From the NCBI GenBank assembly GCA_963775085.1, contig CAVZHO010000002.1, forward strand, positions 310,001 to 374,000: a stretch of DNA of 64,000 nt, given 5' to 3'. Source of the DNA: JAAFIP01 sp963775085. GTDB lineage: Bacteria; Pseudomonadota; Gammaproteobacteria; Burkholderiales; Burkholderiaceae_C. Each line of letters opens with the position of its first letter. Position 1 is the stretch's first letter. The notes below the pieces were generated by a model. The model worked only from the letters and a program-made list of their open reading frames with translations. It was not told the DNA's origin and made no database searches. The translations under genes were made by a program, and so were the position numbers. Shown one piece after another: positions 45,341 through 54,070 of this stretch.

Positions 45341-45985
45341 TTAGTTGATCAGCTCATTACTCACTGCGTATCGAACCAGTTCAGTATTGGTGTTCATTCC
45401 CAGCTTGTTCAAAACACGGGTTCGATAGGTGGAAATGGTTTTGGCACTCAAGTTCAAGTCAATACCTATCTGGCTGAGGTGTTTTCCCTCGGCGATGGCG
45501 CATAACACCGAAAACTCGCGGTCCGATAGCAGGTCATACAGCGTCTCCTTGGGTTTGCTTCTCAGGTTTTGCGCCAGCAGTAAGGCAAGTGTGGGACTGA
45601 CGTAGGCCCCGCCATCGACCACTTTACGGATCGCCGTGATGAGGGTGTCTGGGGCGCTCACCTTGGTGATGAAGCCGGACGCGCCTTCCTTCAGCGCCCT
45701 TAAAGCGTACTGCCTCTCTGAATACATGGTCAAAATCAATACAGGCAGATCGGGCTTTTCGTGTTTGATCAAGTGCAGCACGCTCAGCGCATTTTGTCCC
45801 GGCATGTTGATGTCCATAATCACTACGTCCCAGTCTTCTTTGCGCATCCATTGCAGCGCTTGGGTCGCGGTGTCGGCCTCTTCGACCCTGCCAATATCCA
45901 TCTCATCATGCAGGAGCAGCCGGATGCCGGAGCGCACCAAGGCATGGTCGTCTACGAGCAAAATGTTAAGAGGGTTGCTATTCAT
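45341..45985 (-). CDS. NarL/FixJ-family response regulator (RR2)
   Basis: The 214-residue protein has a receiver domain (NILLVDDHALVRSGIRLLL, phospho-acceptor Asp58 in VVIMDINMPG, LTMYSERQYALRALKEG) and a LuxR-type output domain (LSDREFSVLCAIAEGKHLSQ, AKTISTYRTRVLNKLGMN). Its ATG overlaps the stop of the HK2 gene by 4 bp, so the two are translated together and are a cognate pair. The fragment gene and the giant peroxidase gene follow on the same strand after 129 bp and are plausible targets. RR1 on the far side of the giant gene is similar in layout. Confidence 0.94.
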   Translation of the reverse strand: MNSNPLNILLVDDHALVRSGIRLLLHDEMDIGRVEEADTATQALQWMRKEDWDVVIMDINMPGQNALSVLHLIKHEKPDLPVLILTMYSERQYALRALKEGASGFITKVSAPDTLITAIRKVVDGGAYVSPTLALLLAQNLRSKPKETLYDLLSDREFSVLCAIAEGKHLSQIGIDLNLSAKTISTYRTRVLNKLGMNTNTELVRYAVSNELIN

Positions 45986-47442
45986 TGAAGCCTCTGCATG
46001 GGCATGCGGATTTGAACCACCGTGCCGCCTGCAGGCTGGCGGTGCATGGATACCTCACCGCCGTGGCGCCTGGCACGATCGCGCATCCCGCAGATACCGA
46101 TTGAGCGGGGTTCGCGTATGGCGATGGCCGAGATGCCTATCCCGTCGTCGGCAATTTCCATTTCAAGCCAGTCATCGACTTCACGGACCTCAATCTCGAT
46201 CTTGGAGGCCTGTGCATGGCGCGCCACATTGGTCAGTGCCTCCTGAAATATGTGAAAGATATCGTCCGTACTGCCCTGCGGTAACGCAGGGCGCTCGACG
46301 ATATCAAATCGCAGGCTGCACGGTATGGCCATGGCAACTTGATAGTCCTTGAGATAGCGCTCAACAGCGAGCCAGAATTCAGTGTGACTCATGGGCTGGG
46401 GATGCAGGTTTTCTGCGATGCGCGTTACCGCATGCATCGCCGTATCGACCCGATCCAAAATCGCCGACCAGCGGGTATCCGTATTGCGGCCGGCATGGGC
46501 CGCGTCTTTTGACATGCGCTTGATGTCTATCTTGACCGCCATCAATAAGGCACCCAACTCATCATGAATATCCCGCCCAATGAGGGCGCGCTCTGAGGCG
46601 CGGCTCTCCTTCTCAATTCGTCGGGTTTCAAGAACTGGAGCCAGCCTGTCGGTGGATGGGGGTATTGCACGGGCATTGCCGAAGAGCGTTTTGTCCGTCC
46701 GGCGGTTTAAGACTAAAAATACAATAAATGAGCCTGCAACAACGGGAAAAATTGCGGACCCTGGAAAGGGATAGCCAGGCTGGTTTTCGTCACTCGATTG
46801 CAGCTGGGCGATGGATTTCACATATTCACCCAGCTCAAGAAGATGATCACGATGCGTTGCAAGGGTTAGATTTTCAAATAGCTGCGGTTCGGCATACCTG
46901 ATCGACTGCGACCAAAACTCGGGCAAGGGATGTTTGATCGTGCTGGACAGGGGATGCAGGCGTTCAGCGGACACCCAAGCCTGGGATTGATCAAGCAGCT
47001 GCCAAATACGCGTATCCATTTGCTCACGCAGTCGCCTTGCCTGTTCCAGGTCATGGCTGTGGCCTAGCTGTTTGTAGCGCCGCTCAGCGAGGTCCAGACT
47101 GTCAACCAGTCTGCTGGTTTGGTGGATCTGATCTAGGTAGACCATTGTTGCGATCAGCTTGTCTGCGTGCAGCTGTGCGCGCTGGCTGGCAGAAACGGCA
47201 AAGCAAGCGAGCAGAACCACGAATGCCAGTCCCGAGAAAAAAAGTAGCGGGGACCGCAACGTGAGATAGTTAAATCTTTTGCGGACAATGCGGACCACGC
47301 CCTGCGGAAAAGGGGACCAGATCAAGATAGGTTTTAAGCTGCACAGAATGGCTGAGCGCCATGTGAAAAATGCAGTTTTGATGCGATCGGTGCACATGAT
47401 GAAGGTGTTGATGGATGCGCGCGCTGCGGGGAAAATTCGCAT
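45982..47442 (-). CDS. membrane-bound NarL-type sensor histidine kinase (HK2)
   Basis: The C-terminal half is a HisKA_3 kinase: RALIGRDIHDELGALL carries the phospho-His, the N-box is FQEALTNVARHA, G1 is IADDGIGI and G2 is GICGMRDRARRHGG. Upstream lies a membrane segment (SPLLFFSGLAFVVLLACFAV), a periplasmic region of about 150 residues rich in helix (QTSRLVDSLDLAERRYKQLG) and a second membrane segment (IFPVVAGSFIVFLVLN). It senses a signal outside the inner membrane and phosphorylates RR2. The start is uncertain: ATG 47442 is used, the frame extends to a GTG at 47493, and a later start just before the first membrane segment is possible. Confidence 0.9.
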   Translation of the reverse strand: MRIFPAARASINTFIMCTDRIKTAFFTWRSAILCSLKPILIWSPFPQGVVRIVRKRFNYLTLRSPLLFFSGLAFVVLLACFAVSASQRAQLHADKLIATMVYLDQIHQTSRLVDSLDLAERRYKQLGHSHDLEQARRLREQMDTRIWQLLDQSQAWVSAERLHPLSSTIKHPLPEFWSQSIRYAEPQLFENLTLATHRDHLLELGEYVKSIAQLQSSDENQPGYPFPGSAIFPVVAGSFIVFLVLNRRTDKTLFGNARAIPPSTDRLAPVLETRRIEKESRASERALIGRDIHDELGALLMAVKIDIKRMSKDAAHAGRNTDTRWSAILDRVDTAMHAVTRIAENLHPQPMSHTEFWLAVERYLKDYQVAMAIPCSLRFDIVERPALPQGSTDDIFHIFQEALTNVARHAQASKIEIEVREVDDWLEMEIADDGIGISAIAIREPRSIGICGMRDRARRHGGEVSMHRQPAGGTVVQIRMPMQRLQ

Positions 47443-47715
47443 TTTTTTACTTAACGGGTACTTAACAAATTGCGACAAAACAGTATTGAGCACAGTGCGA
47501 TACCCCGCAATACCGCAAAAAATGACGATTCGATTTATTTCACTGAAAAGTGATAGGTAAAAAGAAATAGTAAATTGTTCTTTTTACTCGTTCAATGAGT
47601 ATTTAAGTGCACTAAAAATCCGCCAGTTACACAGGCAATCGGCAGCTCTTTTAGTCGTTAGTAGATGTAAATTTAGTTTGATGTTGTTCGAGTCGGGAGC
47701 GCAGGTCAGTCTGTT

Positions 47716-48504
47716 TTATTGGGCTAACGCCGTACCAAGCAGTTCACGCATGATGTTGCGGGAGTTACGCAGGCCTTCTTCGCTGGGCAGCCATTCCAGG
47801 CCAGGGGAATACACAGGGACTGTATAGCCCATGGGCGCAGGCACCACTGTGAGCCCTGCACGTTCAAAGGCCCGCTGGGCACGCGGTATATGCCAGGCAT
47901 GGGTGACCAAGGCGATGCGCTGCACGTCGTCTTTTCGCAGCAAGGCGGCGGTGAGCTGGGCGTTTTCTAGGGTATCGCGCGATTGGCTCTCGGACCAGCG
48001 CAAAGGCGGCAAGTTCAGTTGTGCAAGCCAGGTCTGCACCGTCTGTGCCTCGGTCTCGCTGCGTTGGTCGGCTGACCAGCCCTGGCCACCACTAAAACCC
48101 AAGGGCAGACCGGTGCTGCGTGCCAGCACCACGCCGTATTGCATGCGGGCTACGGTAGAGCGGGCGGGCTGTGAACTGCCATATTCGCGGCTGCGCGACT
48201 CTACCCCGCCGCCCAGCACGACAATGGCCTGCACCTTCTGTTGGCGCAAGGTTTTCGCTACCGTGGGTAAATCCAGCGCCGCCACTTGCGGTAGCCAGTG
48301 CTGGCCCATCCACACGGCAAAGCCATTGCACGAGACCAGCCAGGTGAAGGCCAGACCAAGGGTCACCATACTTATCCCTACGCGATTGCGTTGGCGTATT
48401 AACAGTAACACCAGGCCCAGCGCAGCGATCAGAATGCCCAGTGCCGGCGGCATAGCCAAGGCCGTGAGCCAGGGTTTGAGAAAGGTGAGTTCAGCAGGCA
48501 ACAT
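47716..48504 (-). CDS. YdcF/ElyC/SanA-family (DUF218) membrane protein
   Basis: The 262-residue protein has two N-terminal membrane segments (ALAMPPALGILIAALGLVLL and VGISMVTLGLAFTWLVSC) and a DUF218 domain with AIVVLGGGVESR, GFSGGQGW, SESQSRDTLENAQLT and ALVTHAWHIPRAQRAFERAG. E. coli ElyC of this group takes part in cell-wall precursor metabolism at low temperature; the catalytic role of the domain is not settled. The gene stands alone on the minus strand with a 273-bp upstream space to the HK2 side and a degenerate dispersed repeat in the 162-bp gap before it. Confidence 0.87.
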   Translation of the reverse strand: MLPAELTFLKPWLTALAMPPALGILIAALGLVLLLIRQRNRVGISMVTLGLAFTWLVSCNGFAVWMGQHWLPQVAALDLPTVAKTLRQQKVQAIVVLGGGVESRSREYGSSQPARSTVARMQYGVVLARSTGLPLGFSGGQGWSADQRSETEAQTVQTWLAQLNLPPLRWSESQSRDTLENAQLTAALLRKDDVQRIALVTHAWHIPRAQRAFERAGLTVVPAPMGYTVPVYSPGLEWLPSEEGLRNSRNIMRELLGTALAQ

Positions 48505-48559
48505 ACATCATTAAAAAAGGGGGTGAGGCTACATCTGAGCGGGTTTGCTTAGTCCAAAA

Positions 48560-48592
48560 TACTACAAAAAAGATAGCTGATAGCGCCGTATT
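48560..48592. repeat. partial dispersed repeat (GATAGCTGATAGCGC)
   Basis: TACTACAAAAAAGATAGCTG followed by ATAGCGCCGTA. It shares the A/T-rich end and the AGCTG core of the dispersed repeat family but lacks the CTGTAGTCC part. Confidence 0.4.
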
Positions 48593-48666
48593 CTACCGGG
48601 CTAGGAGCCATATATTTGAATATTTAAGGTGCCCGAAAGCGACCCAGGCCTGCCCGTGCGTTGTGT

Positions 48667-49056
48667 TCAACGCAGGGGCAGGGGGGTGGCCTGCTCGCGC
48701 AGGAACTCAATTAACGCACTGACATCCTCTGGAACATCGCTGGCCGGAAACTGCAGCACGATATGCCTGGTCTGTGTCGTAGCGGGGGCGTACGGCTCGC
48801 ACTGGGCTTGGGCGGTCTGGGTAGGCAGCGCGGGTTCGACCACCAGCTCCAGGGTATAGACCTGCAGGTCAGGCAGGTTGCTCAACGGCTGGGAAATAGT
48901 GGCAGGTTCGGGCAACTGCAACAGGTGTTGGAGCTGTCCGAACGCCAGCTGCGGCAGGGCTTGCGGTGCAGTGATGTAGCCGCGCTGCAGGCCCGCAAAG
49001 CCGCCGCTTTCGCGAAAAATGAGTTGGGTAATGGTGGAGGAAGAGGTGGTGGTCAT
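48667..49056 (-). CDS. emfourin-like inhibitor of the protealysin-type protease
   Basis: The start at 49056 gives 129 residues and follows the protease stop by one base (TAA-C-ATG), so translation is coupled. The protein starts STITQLIFRESGGFAGLQRG, the usual opening of emfourins (ARI-like REGG/GGF motif), and ends with ALIEFLREQATPLPLR after VPEDVSALIEFL. Emfourin from Serratia is a slow, tight inhibitor of protealysin and is encoded next to it in the same order. The gene probably protects the cytoplasm from the protease encoded upstream. Middle residues are variable and rich in Gln, Leu and Pro. Confidence 0.85.
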   Translation of the reverse strand: MTTTSSSTITQLIFRESGGFAGLQRGYITAPQALPQLAFGQLQHLLQLPEPATISQPLSNLPDLQVYTLELVVEPALPTQTAQAQCEPYAPATTQTRHIVLQFPASDVPEDVSALIEFLREQATPLPLR

Positions 49057-49057
49057 G

Positions 49058-50137
49058 TTACAGCCCCACTGCTTTCCACGCCGCCGTGAGGGCCAGGTGC
49101 ACGGTGCTGCCGCGCCCGTATTGGTCAATGGCCGTTTTTTCCGTGGCCTGCGCCATATCGGTAAATTGTGCGTCAGATTGGAGCGCCAGCAGCGTGTCGT
49201 ACCACAGGCCGCCCGCTGTTTCCCAGGCTTTGCCCTTCAATTCAATGGCAAACCGATAGAACGCATGGTTGGGGATGCCGGAGTTGATGTGCACACCGCC
49301 ATTGTCGTCGTTGCCTTTGTACTGGTCACGCACATGTTTGGGCTGCGGGTCGGTGCCAAAGTAGGTGTCGTTTTCATAGGCTTTCTCGGCCGTGAAGGTG
49401 CGCAGCGCGCGCGCCCGGGCCGCCGGGCCCATGATGTCTTTGCCCACCAGCCAGTCGGAATTTTGCGCATCGGTTTTGGTATGCCACTGGCGGGTGAGCA
49501 TGCCAAACACGTCGGCAAAATGCTCGTTGAGTGCGCCACTCTCGTTTTGGTAGACCAGATCGGCGGTGTAAGAGATGACACCGTGCGACAACTCGTGCCC
49601 CACCACGTCCAGCGAGCGGGTAAAGCGCGTGAACAGTTTGCCATCGCCATCGCCATAGGCCATCTGCTCGCCGGTCCAGAAGGCGTTGTTCAGGCTTTTT
49701 CCCACATGTACGCTGGAGACCAGCTCCATGCCCCGGTCGTCCAGCGAGTTGCGCTCCAGCACGGCCTTGTAAAAATCGTAGGTGATGCCGCTGTGATCAT
49801 AGGCTTCGTTGACGGCCAGATCAGTGGTACCCGATGGTGGTTGGCCTTCCACCCGTACCAGGCGACCGGGCAGGCCGGAGGTACCGCGGTTTTGTGCATC
49901 AAATATTCGGCGGGTTTTGCCCTGCGTGGGCGTGCGCACGATGCCAGGGGTAGCCATACCCGGCTCAAAGCCCATGCGCATACCGCGCAGCGTGGCCGAC
50001 TGGGCGCGCGTCTTGCCCAGCCAGGCATTGATATCGACCTCGGCGGTGACGTCAATACAGTTGCTCAGGCAGTCCAGCAAGTAGGGCGGAATAATGCAGT
50101 GCAGGCCGTGCCTGCAAGATGGGTGGTGGTACGACAT
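49058..50137 (-). CDS. M4-family protealysin-like metalloprotease
   Basis: The 359-residue protein has no signal peptide. It begins with a short propeptide of the protealysin type, with CIIPPYLL (PPL-like motif) at residues 14-21. The catalytic part has HELSH at 181-185 (zinc ligands and the general base Glu), NEHFADVFG with zinc ligand Glu205, and GGVHINSGIPNHAFY with catalytic His283. Thermolysin-like enzymes cut before hydrophobic residues. Protealysins act inside or leak out of the cell and are held in check by an emfourin, here encoded directly downstream with a one-base gap. This gene pair is a complete protease-inhibitor operon. Confidence 0.94.
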   Translation of the reverse strand: MSYHHPSCRHGLHCIIPPYLLDCLSNCIDVTAEVDINAWLGKTRAQSATLRGMRMGFEPGMATPGIVRTPTQGKTRRIFDAQNRGTSGLPGRLVRVEGQPPSGTTDLAVNEAYDHSGITYDFYKAVLERNSLDDRGMELVSSVHVGKSLNNAFWTGEQMAYGDGDGKLFTRFTRSLDVVGHELSHGVISYTADLVYQNESGALNEHFADVFGMLTRQWHTKTDAQNSDWLVGKDIMGPAARARALRTFTAEKAYENDTYFGTDPQPKHVRDQYKGNDDNGGVHINSGIPNHAFYRFAIELKGKAWETAGGLWYDTLLALQSDAQFTDMAQATEKTAIDQYGRGSTVHLALTAAWKAVGL

Positions 50138-50193
50138 ACCTGCTGTTGTAGCACCACAGCGGACAATTTCAAAGGCTAGTTACGTCTTGCAAA

Positions 50194-50240
50194 CGCTATG
50201 AAAGTAGGAGCTGAATATGTCCATAGGACAAGGACTATCA
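50194..50240 (-). repeat. dispersed repeat with GTAAGCAGCTAT core, inverted copy
   Basis: CGCTATGAAAGTAGGAGCTG, then TATGTCC and GGACAAGGACTATC. Read on the minus strand it matches copy 3 (ATAGTCCTTGTCC, GGACATA, CAGCTCCTA). It lies between the protease and glutaryl-CoA dehydrogenase genes. Confidence 0.6.
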
Positions 50241-50269
50241 TCGTATTTGATGCTTAAAACGAATCGATA

Positions 50270-51484
50270 TCAATAAAACGCCTGCAATCCGGTCTGCGCA
50301 CGACCCAAGATCAGGGCATGCACATCGTGCGTGCCTTCGTAGGTGTTCACCGTCTCCAGGTTGATCATGTGGCGGATGACATGGTATTCGTCGTGGATGC
50401 CGTTGCCGCCGTGCATGTCGCGGGCCATGCGGGCAATGTCCAGCGCTTTGCCGCAGCTGTTGCGTTTGATCAGGCTGACCATCTCTGGCACGGCCTTGCC
50501 TTCGTCCATCAGGCGGCCTACGCGCAGGCAGCTTTGCAGGCCCAGGGTGATCTCAGTTTGCATGTCGGCCAGCTTCTTCTGGATGAGCTGGGTTTGCGCC
50601 AGGGGGCGGCCAAACTGTTGGCGGTCCAGGGTGTATTGGCGGGCGGCGTGCCAGCAAAACTCTGCGGCACCCAATGCACCCCAGGCAATGCCGTAGCGCG
50701 CCTTGTTCAGGCAGCCAAACGGACCTTTGAGTCCGCTCACGTTGGGCAGCAGGTTGGCCTCGGGTACAAACACGTTGTCCATCACAATCTCGCCGGTAAT
50801 GCTGGCGCGCAGGCTCATCTTGCCTTCGATCTTGGGAGCCGTCAGGCCTTGCATGCCTTTTTCCAGGATGAAGCCGTGGATGGCTTCCTGCCCGCCTACC
50901 GTGCCGTCGGGGTTGACCACTTTGGCCCAGACGATGAACACGTCAGCAATCGGCGCATTGGTGATCCACATTTTGGCGCCGTTGAGTTGGTAGCCTCCCA
51001 CACCGTCGCGCTCTACCGGCTTGGCGCGGGTGATCATGCTGGCCGGGTCGGATCCGTGGTTGGGCTCGGTCAGGCCAAAGCAGCCCACCCATTCGCCAGT
51101 GGCCAGCTTGGGCAGGTATTTTTGGCGCTGGGCCTCAGAGCCATACTCGTTAATGGGGTGCATGACGAGTGAGCTTTGCACGCTGATGGCGCTGCGGTAG
51201 CCGCTGTCTACGCGCTCCACCTCACGCGCCACCAGGCCATAGCTCACGTAGTTCAGGCCCGAGCAGCCGTAGCCCTCGATGGTGCAGCCCAAAAAGCCCA
51301 TGGCACCCGCTTCGTTCATGATTTCGCGGTCAAACTTCTCGTGCCGCGCGGCCATCAGCACGCGGGTTTGCAGCTTTTCCTGGCAAAAGGTGTGGGCTGC
51401 ATCCTGAATGGCGCGCTCGTCATCGCTCAGCTGCTCGCGCAGGAGGAAGGGGTCTTGCCAGTCGAATTTGGGTTTGCTTGCCAT
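50270..51484 (-). CDS. gcdH: glutaryl-CoA dehydrogenase
   Basis: The 404-residue flavoprotein carries the marks of GcdH among acyl-CoA dehydrogenases: DSGYRSAISVQSSLVMHPI with the Arg that binds the substrate carboxylate, FGLTEPNHGSDPASM near the FAD, and the catalytic base Glu383 in NTYEGTHDVHALILGRAQTG. It converts glutaryl-CoA to crotonyl-CoA and carbon dioxide in the breakdown of lysine, tryptophan or dicarboxylates. It stands alone here, without the CoA-transferase often found next to it. A 263-bp gap separates it from the divergent ABC-transporter binding protein gene, so the import system could bring in a precursor, but this is only suggested by position. Confidence 0.95.
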   Translation of the reverse strand: MASKPKFDWQDPFLLREQLSDDERAIQDAAHTFCQEKLQTRVLMAARHEKFDREIMNEAGAMGFLGCTIEGYGCSGLNYVSYGLVAREVERVDSGYRSAISVQSSLVMHPINEYGSEAQRQKYLPKLATGEWVGCFGLTEPNHGSDPASMITRAKPVERDGVGGYQLNGAKMWITNAPIADVFIVWAKVVNPDGTVGGQEAIHGFILEKGMQGLTAPKIEGKMSLRASITGEIVMDNVFVPEANLLPNVSGLKGPFGCLNKARYGIAWGALGAAEFCWHAARQYTLDRQQFGRPLAQTQLIQKKLADMQTEITLGLQSCLRVGRLMDEGKAVPEMVSLIKRNSCGKALDIARMARDMHGGNGIHDEYHVIRHMINLETVNTYEGTHDVHALILGRAQTGLQAFY

Positions 51485-51747
51485 GAGAGAAGATCCTGAA
51501 GTTGAGGGGGTGAGGGCATCAGAGGCTGGCGAGCCCTTGATGTAATGGGCGGGTGGTTTGCGTGCCGGAGACCATTATTTTAAGGCGGACAGTCTTCACT
51601 CCCGCCACGGCTGAGTTTTTCTCTGTCGCGCAGCAGTCAGCGGATGCACAATGTGCGGCAAGGGTTTGTCCTAGGCGAGTTGCGATTTATCGTTGACACA
51701 GCGCGCTATAGTTACCCAGCGATAAACCACTTTCTTGGAGACCTTTG

Positions 51748-52980
51748 ATGACCCACCCCAACCCGACCTCTACTTCAGCATCCACCAGCCGCCGCAGCTT
51801 CGTAGCGCAAACTGCCGCCGCCGCGACCACGCTGGCCTTCCCGCTGGTGGGCGGCGCACAAGCCGCACCGATCAAAATTGGCGTGCTGCACCCCGTGACG
51901 GGCGCGCTGGCCTACTCGGGCCAGCAGTGCCGCGAGGGCGTGCTGATGGCGATTGAAGACATCAACAAAACCGGCATCCGCTCGCTGGGCGGCGCCAAAA
52001 TTGAAGCCCTGCTGGGTGATGCACAGTCCACCCCGCAGGCGGGTGCGGCTGAGATTGAGAAGATGAACGAAGCCGGCGTGTCGGCTGTGGTGGGGGCCTT
52101 CGCCTCGGCCATTTGCCTGGCCACCACGCAAGCCGCAGCCAAATACAACCTGCCGCATGTGGTGGACGTGGGCGTGGCCGACCAGATTGTCGAGCGCGGT
52201 TTGAAAAACACCTTCCGCTTTGGCCCCGGCTACCGCAAATGCGCCGAGGTAGCCGTGGCTAACCTGCATGTGCTCAACACGGCGGCGGGCAAACCCGCCA
52301 AGACGGTGATGATCATCCACGAAGAGTCTTTGTTTGGCACCGGCACCGCCAACCTGCTCTCGCGCGAGCTGCCCGGCTACGGCTACGAAGTCAAAGAAGT
52401 CATCAAGCACGCCAACCCCACGCGGGACTTCAACAACATCGTATTGCGCATGAAGGCTGTCAACCCCGACATCGTCATCCCCGCCAACTACTACAACGAA
52501 TACGCACTCTTGGTGCGCACCATGCAGCAGCAAAAGGTCACGCCCAAGGCGATTTACTCGGTGCTGGGCGGTGCCGCATCGAGCTACAAGTTCGTCAAGG
52601 AATTCCCGGACGCGGCTAACGGCATCATCGACTGCAACCACTGGTTCAACCCGAAAGACCGGCGCAGCGCCGAGCTGAAAAAGCGCGTCGAAGCCAAGGG
52701 CCTGTTCTTCAGCTACGAAATTTTCATGGCCTACACGGCGATGCGTTTGCTGGGTGATGCCATAGAGCGTGCCAAGTCCACCGACCGCGCCGCCATCATC
52801 GACGCACTGGAGAAAAGCACTTTCTCTGACCACATCATGCCCTACGGCACCACCAAGTTTGTCAATGGCCAAAACCAGGGCGCGCAGCCTTTGATGACGC
52901 AGGTATATAAAGGCGACATCAAGGTGATCGTGCCGCGTGACTACCGCGAGATTGATCCGATCTTTCCATTGAAGGCGTAA
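51748..52980 (+). CDS. ABC transporter substrate-binding protein (branched-chain amino acid/amide type)
   Basis: The ATG at 51748 follows GGAGACC. The 410-residue protein has a Tat leader (TSRRSFVAQTAAAATTLAF, ending AQAAP) and a type I periplasmic-binding fold: IKIGVLHPVTGALAYSGQQC, VSAVVGAFASAICLATTQAA, VMIIHEESLFGTGTANLL and PDIVIPANYYNEYALLVRTM. The group binds leucine-like amino acids, urea, short amides or aromatic acids. It is followed after 205 bp by the four transporter genes LivH, M, G and F, and forms a complete uptake system with them. The 205-bp gap holds an A/T-rich inverted repeat. Confidence 0.92.
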   Translation: MTHPNPTSTSASTSRRSFVAQTAAAATTLAFPLVGGAQAAPIKIGVLHPVTGALAYSGQQCREGVLMAIEDINKTGIRSLGGAKIEALLGDAQSTPQAGAAEIEKMNEAGVSAVVGAFASAICLATTQAAAKYNLPHVVDVGVADQIVERGLKNTFRFGPGYRKCAEVAVANLHVLNTAAGKPAKTVMIIHEESLFGTGTANLLSRELPGYGYEVKEVIKHANPTRDFNNIVLRMKAVNPDIVIPANYYNEYALLVRTMQQQKVTPKAIYSVLGGAASSYKFVKEFPDAANGIIDCNHWFNPKDRRSAELKKRVEAKGLFFSYEIFMAYTAMRLLGDAIERAKSTDRAAIIDALEKSTFSDHIMPYGTTKFVNGQNQGAQPLMTQVYKGDIKVIVPRDYREIDPIFPLKA

Positions 52981-53017
52981 AGGGGCAAGTCGCTTTCAGG
53001 CCGCAGCCTCGCTTGGC

Positions 53018-53158
53018 AAAAAGAGGTAACGCAAAAAACGCAAAAAAATTGAAAACTAAAATCGCAAAAAAAGACCACTTGGTTGATTTCAACATTCTGG
53101 ACTGTTTTTTTTGCGTTTTTTTGCGAATTTTTTGTGCTTTTTGCGTTGCCTCTTTTTG
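53018..53158. repeat. A/T-rich inverted repeat with AACGC motifs, second element
   Basis: The left arm (CAAAAAGAGGTAACGCAAAA from 53018) pairs with the right arm, whose complement reads CAAAAAGAGGCAACGCAAAA, over about 30 bp with a few mismatches. The same GAGGTAACGC unit ends the element at 3187-3305. It separates the binding-protein gene from the permease genes and may reduce transcription between them. Confidence 0.65.
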
Positions 53159-53185
53159 GTACCCTGTTTATTTCGCTAACCCACC

Positions 53186-54070
53186 ATGCTAGACCTTGGG
53201 ATCCTCTTCCCTTCCATCCTCAACGGCCTGACTACAGGCGCGGTGTATGCATTGATTGCGTTGGGGTTGACCTTGATTTACGGTGTGCTGCATATCATCA
53301 ACTTTGCCCATGGTGCCTGCCTGATGCTGGCACTGTACGCGGTGTATATGCTGAAAGAAAAATCAGGCATTGACCCGTATCTGGCCCTGCCCATCGTCGT
53401 GCCTGCGATGTTCGCGCTGGGCTACGCCTTGCAGCGCGTGGTGATCAACCGCGCCAGCCATGGCAAGGATGAGAACATTTTGCTGGTTACCTTGGGTATT
53501 TCCATCGTGCTGGAAAACCTGGCGTTGCTGGTGTTCAAGTCCGACACCCGCAGCATCGAGACTGCCTACACGCTCACCACCGTGCCCCTCAACATCGGCC
53601 CCTTGCAGGCCATGATTGCGCTACCCAAACTGATTGCTTTTGGCGGCGCGCTGGTGGTTGCGGCGCTCTTGATGCTGATGATTGCCAAGACCGATCTGGG
53701 CCGCGCCATCCGCGCCGTGGCCAAGGAAAAGCACGGTGCCAAGTTGATGGGCATTGACGTGGACCATGTGTACGCCATGAGCTTTGGCATTGGCCTGGCC
53801 AGTCTGGGCGCGGCGGCCTGCTTTTTGCTGCCCGCGTATTACGTGAACCCGCTGGTGGGCAATGGCTTTGTATTGGTGGCCTTTACGATCGTGGTGCTGG
53901 GCGGCATGGGCAGCTTTGGTGGTGCGCTGCTGGGCGGGCTGTTGATAGGCGTGGTGGAGTCTTTGGGCGGTCTCTACCTGGGCGAGTCGCTCGGCCAGAT
54001 CGGCATCTTCCTGATTTTTATCGCCGTGCTGTTGTTTCGTCCGCAGGGTTTGTTTGGGGCAAAAGCATGA
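53186..54070 (+). CDS. livH: LivH-type ABC transporter permease
   Basis: The 294-residue membrane protein shows the LivH pattern: SILNGLTTGAVYALIALGLT, LIYGVLHIINFAHG near the start, RAVAKEKHGAKLMGIDVDHV as the loop that contacts the ATPase, and VLGGMGSFGGALLGGLLIGV near the end. About eight membrane segments can be drawn. It makes up half of the channel together with LivM. Its stop overlaps the LivM start by 4 bp. The four genes H, M, G and F are linked by ATGA overlaps, so translation is coupled. Confidence 0.95.
   Translation: MLDLGILFPSILNGLTTGAVYALIALGLTLIYGVLHIINFAHGACLMLALYAVYMLKEKSGIDPYLALPIVVPAMFALGYALQRVVINRASHGKDENILLVTLGISIVLENLALLVFKSDTRSIETAYTLTTVPLNIGPLQAMIALPKLIAFGGALVVAALLMLMIAKTDLGRAIRAVAKEKHGAKLMGIDVDHVYAMSFGIGLASLGAAACFLLPAYYVNPLVGNGFVLVAFTIVVLGGMGSFGGALLGGLLIGVVESLGGLYLGESLGQIGIFLIFIAVLLFRPQGLFGAKA

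Noticed and set aside
51692..51720. Promoter TTGACA ... TATAGT before the ABC binding-protein gene
   Set aside because: The two boxes are only about 9 bp apart, too close for a sigma-70 promoter.
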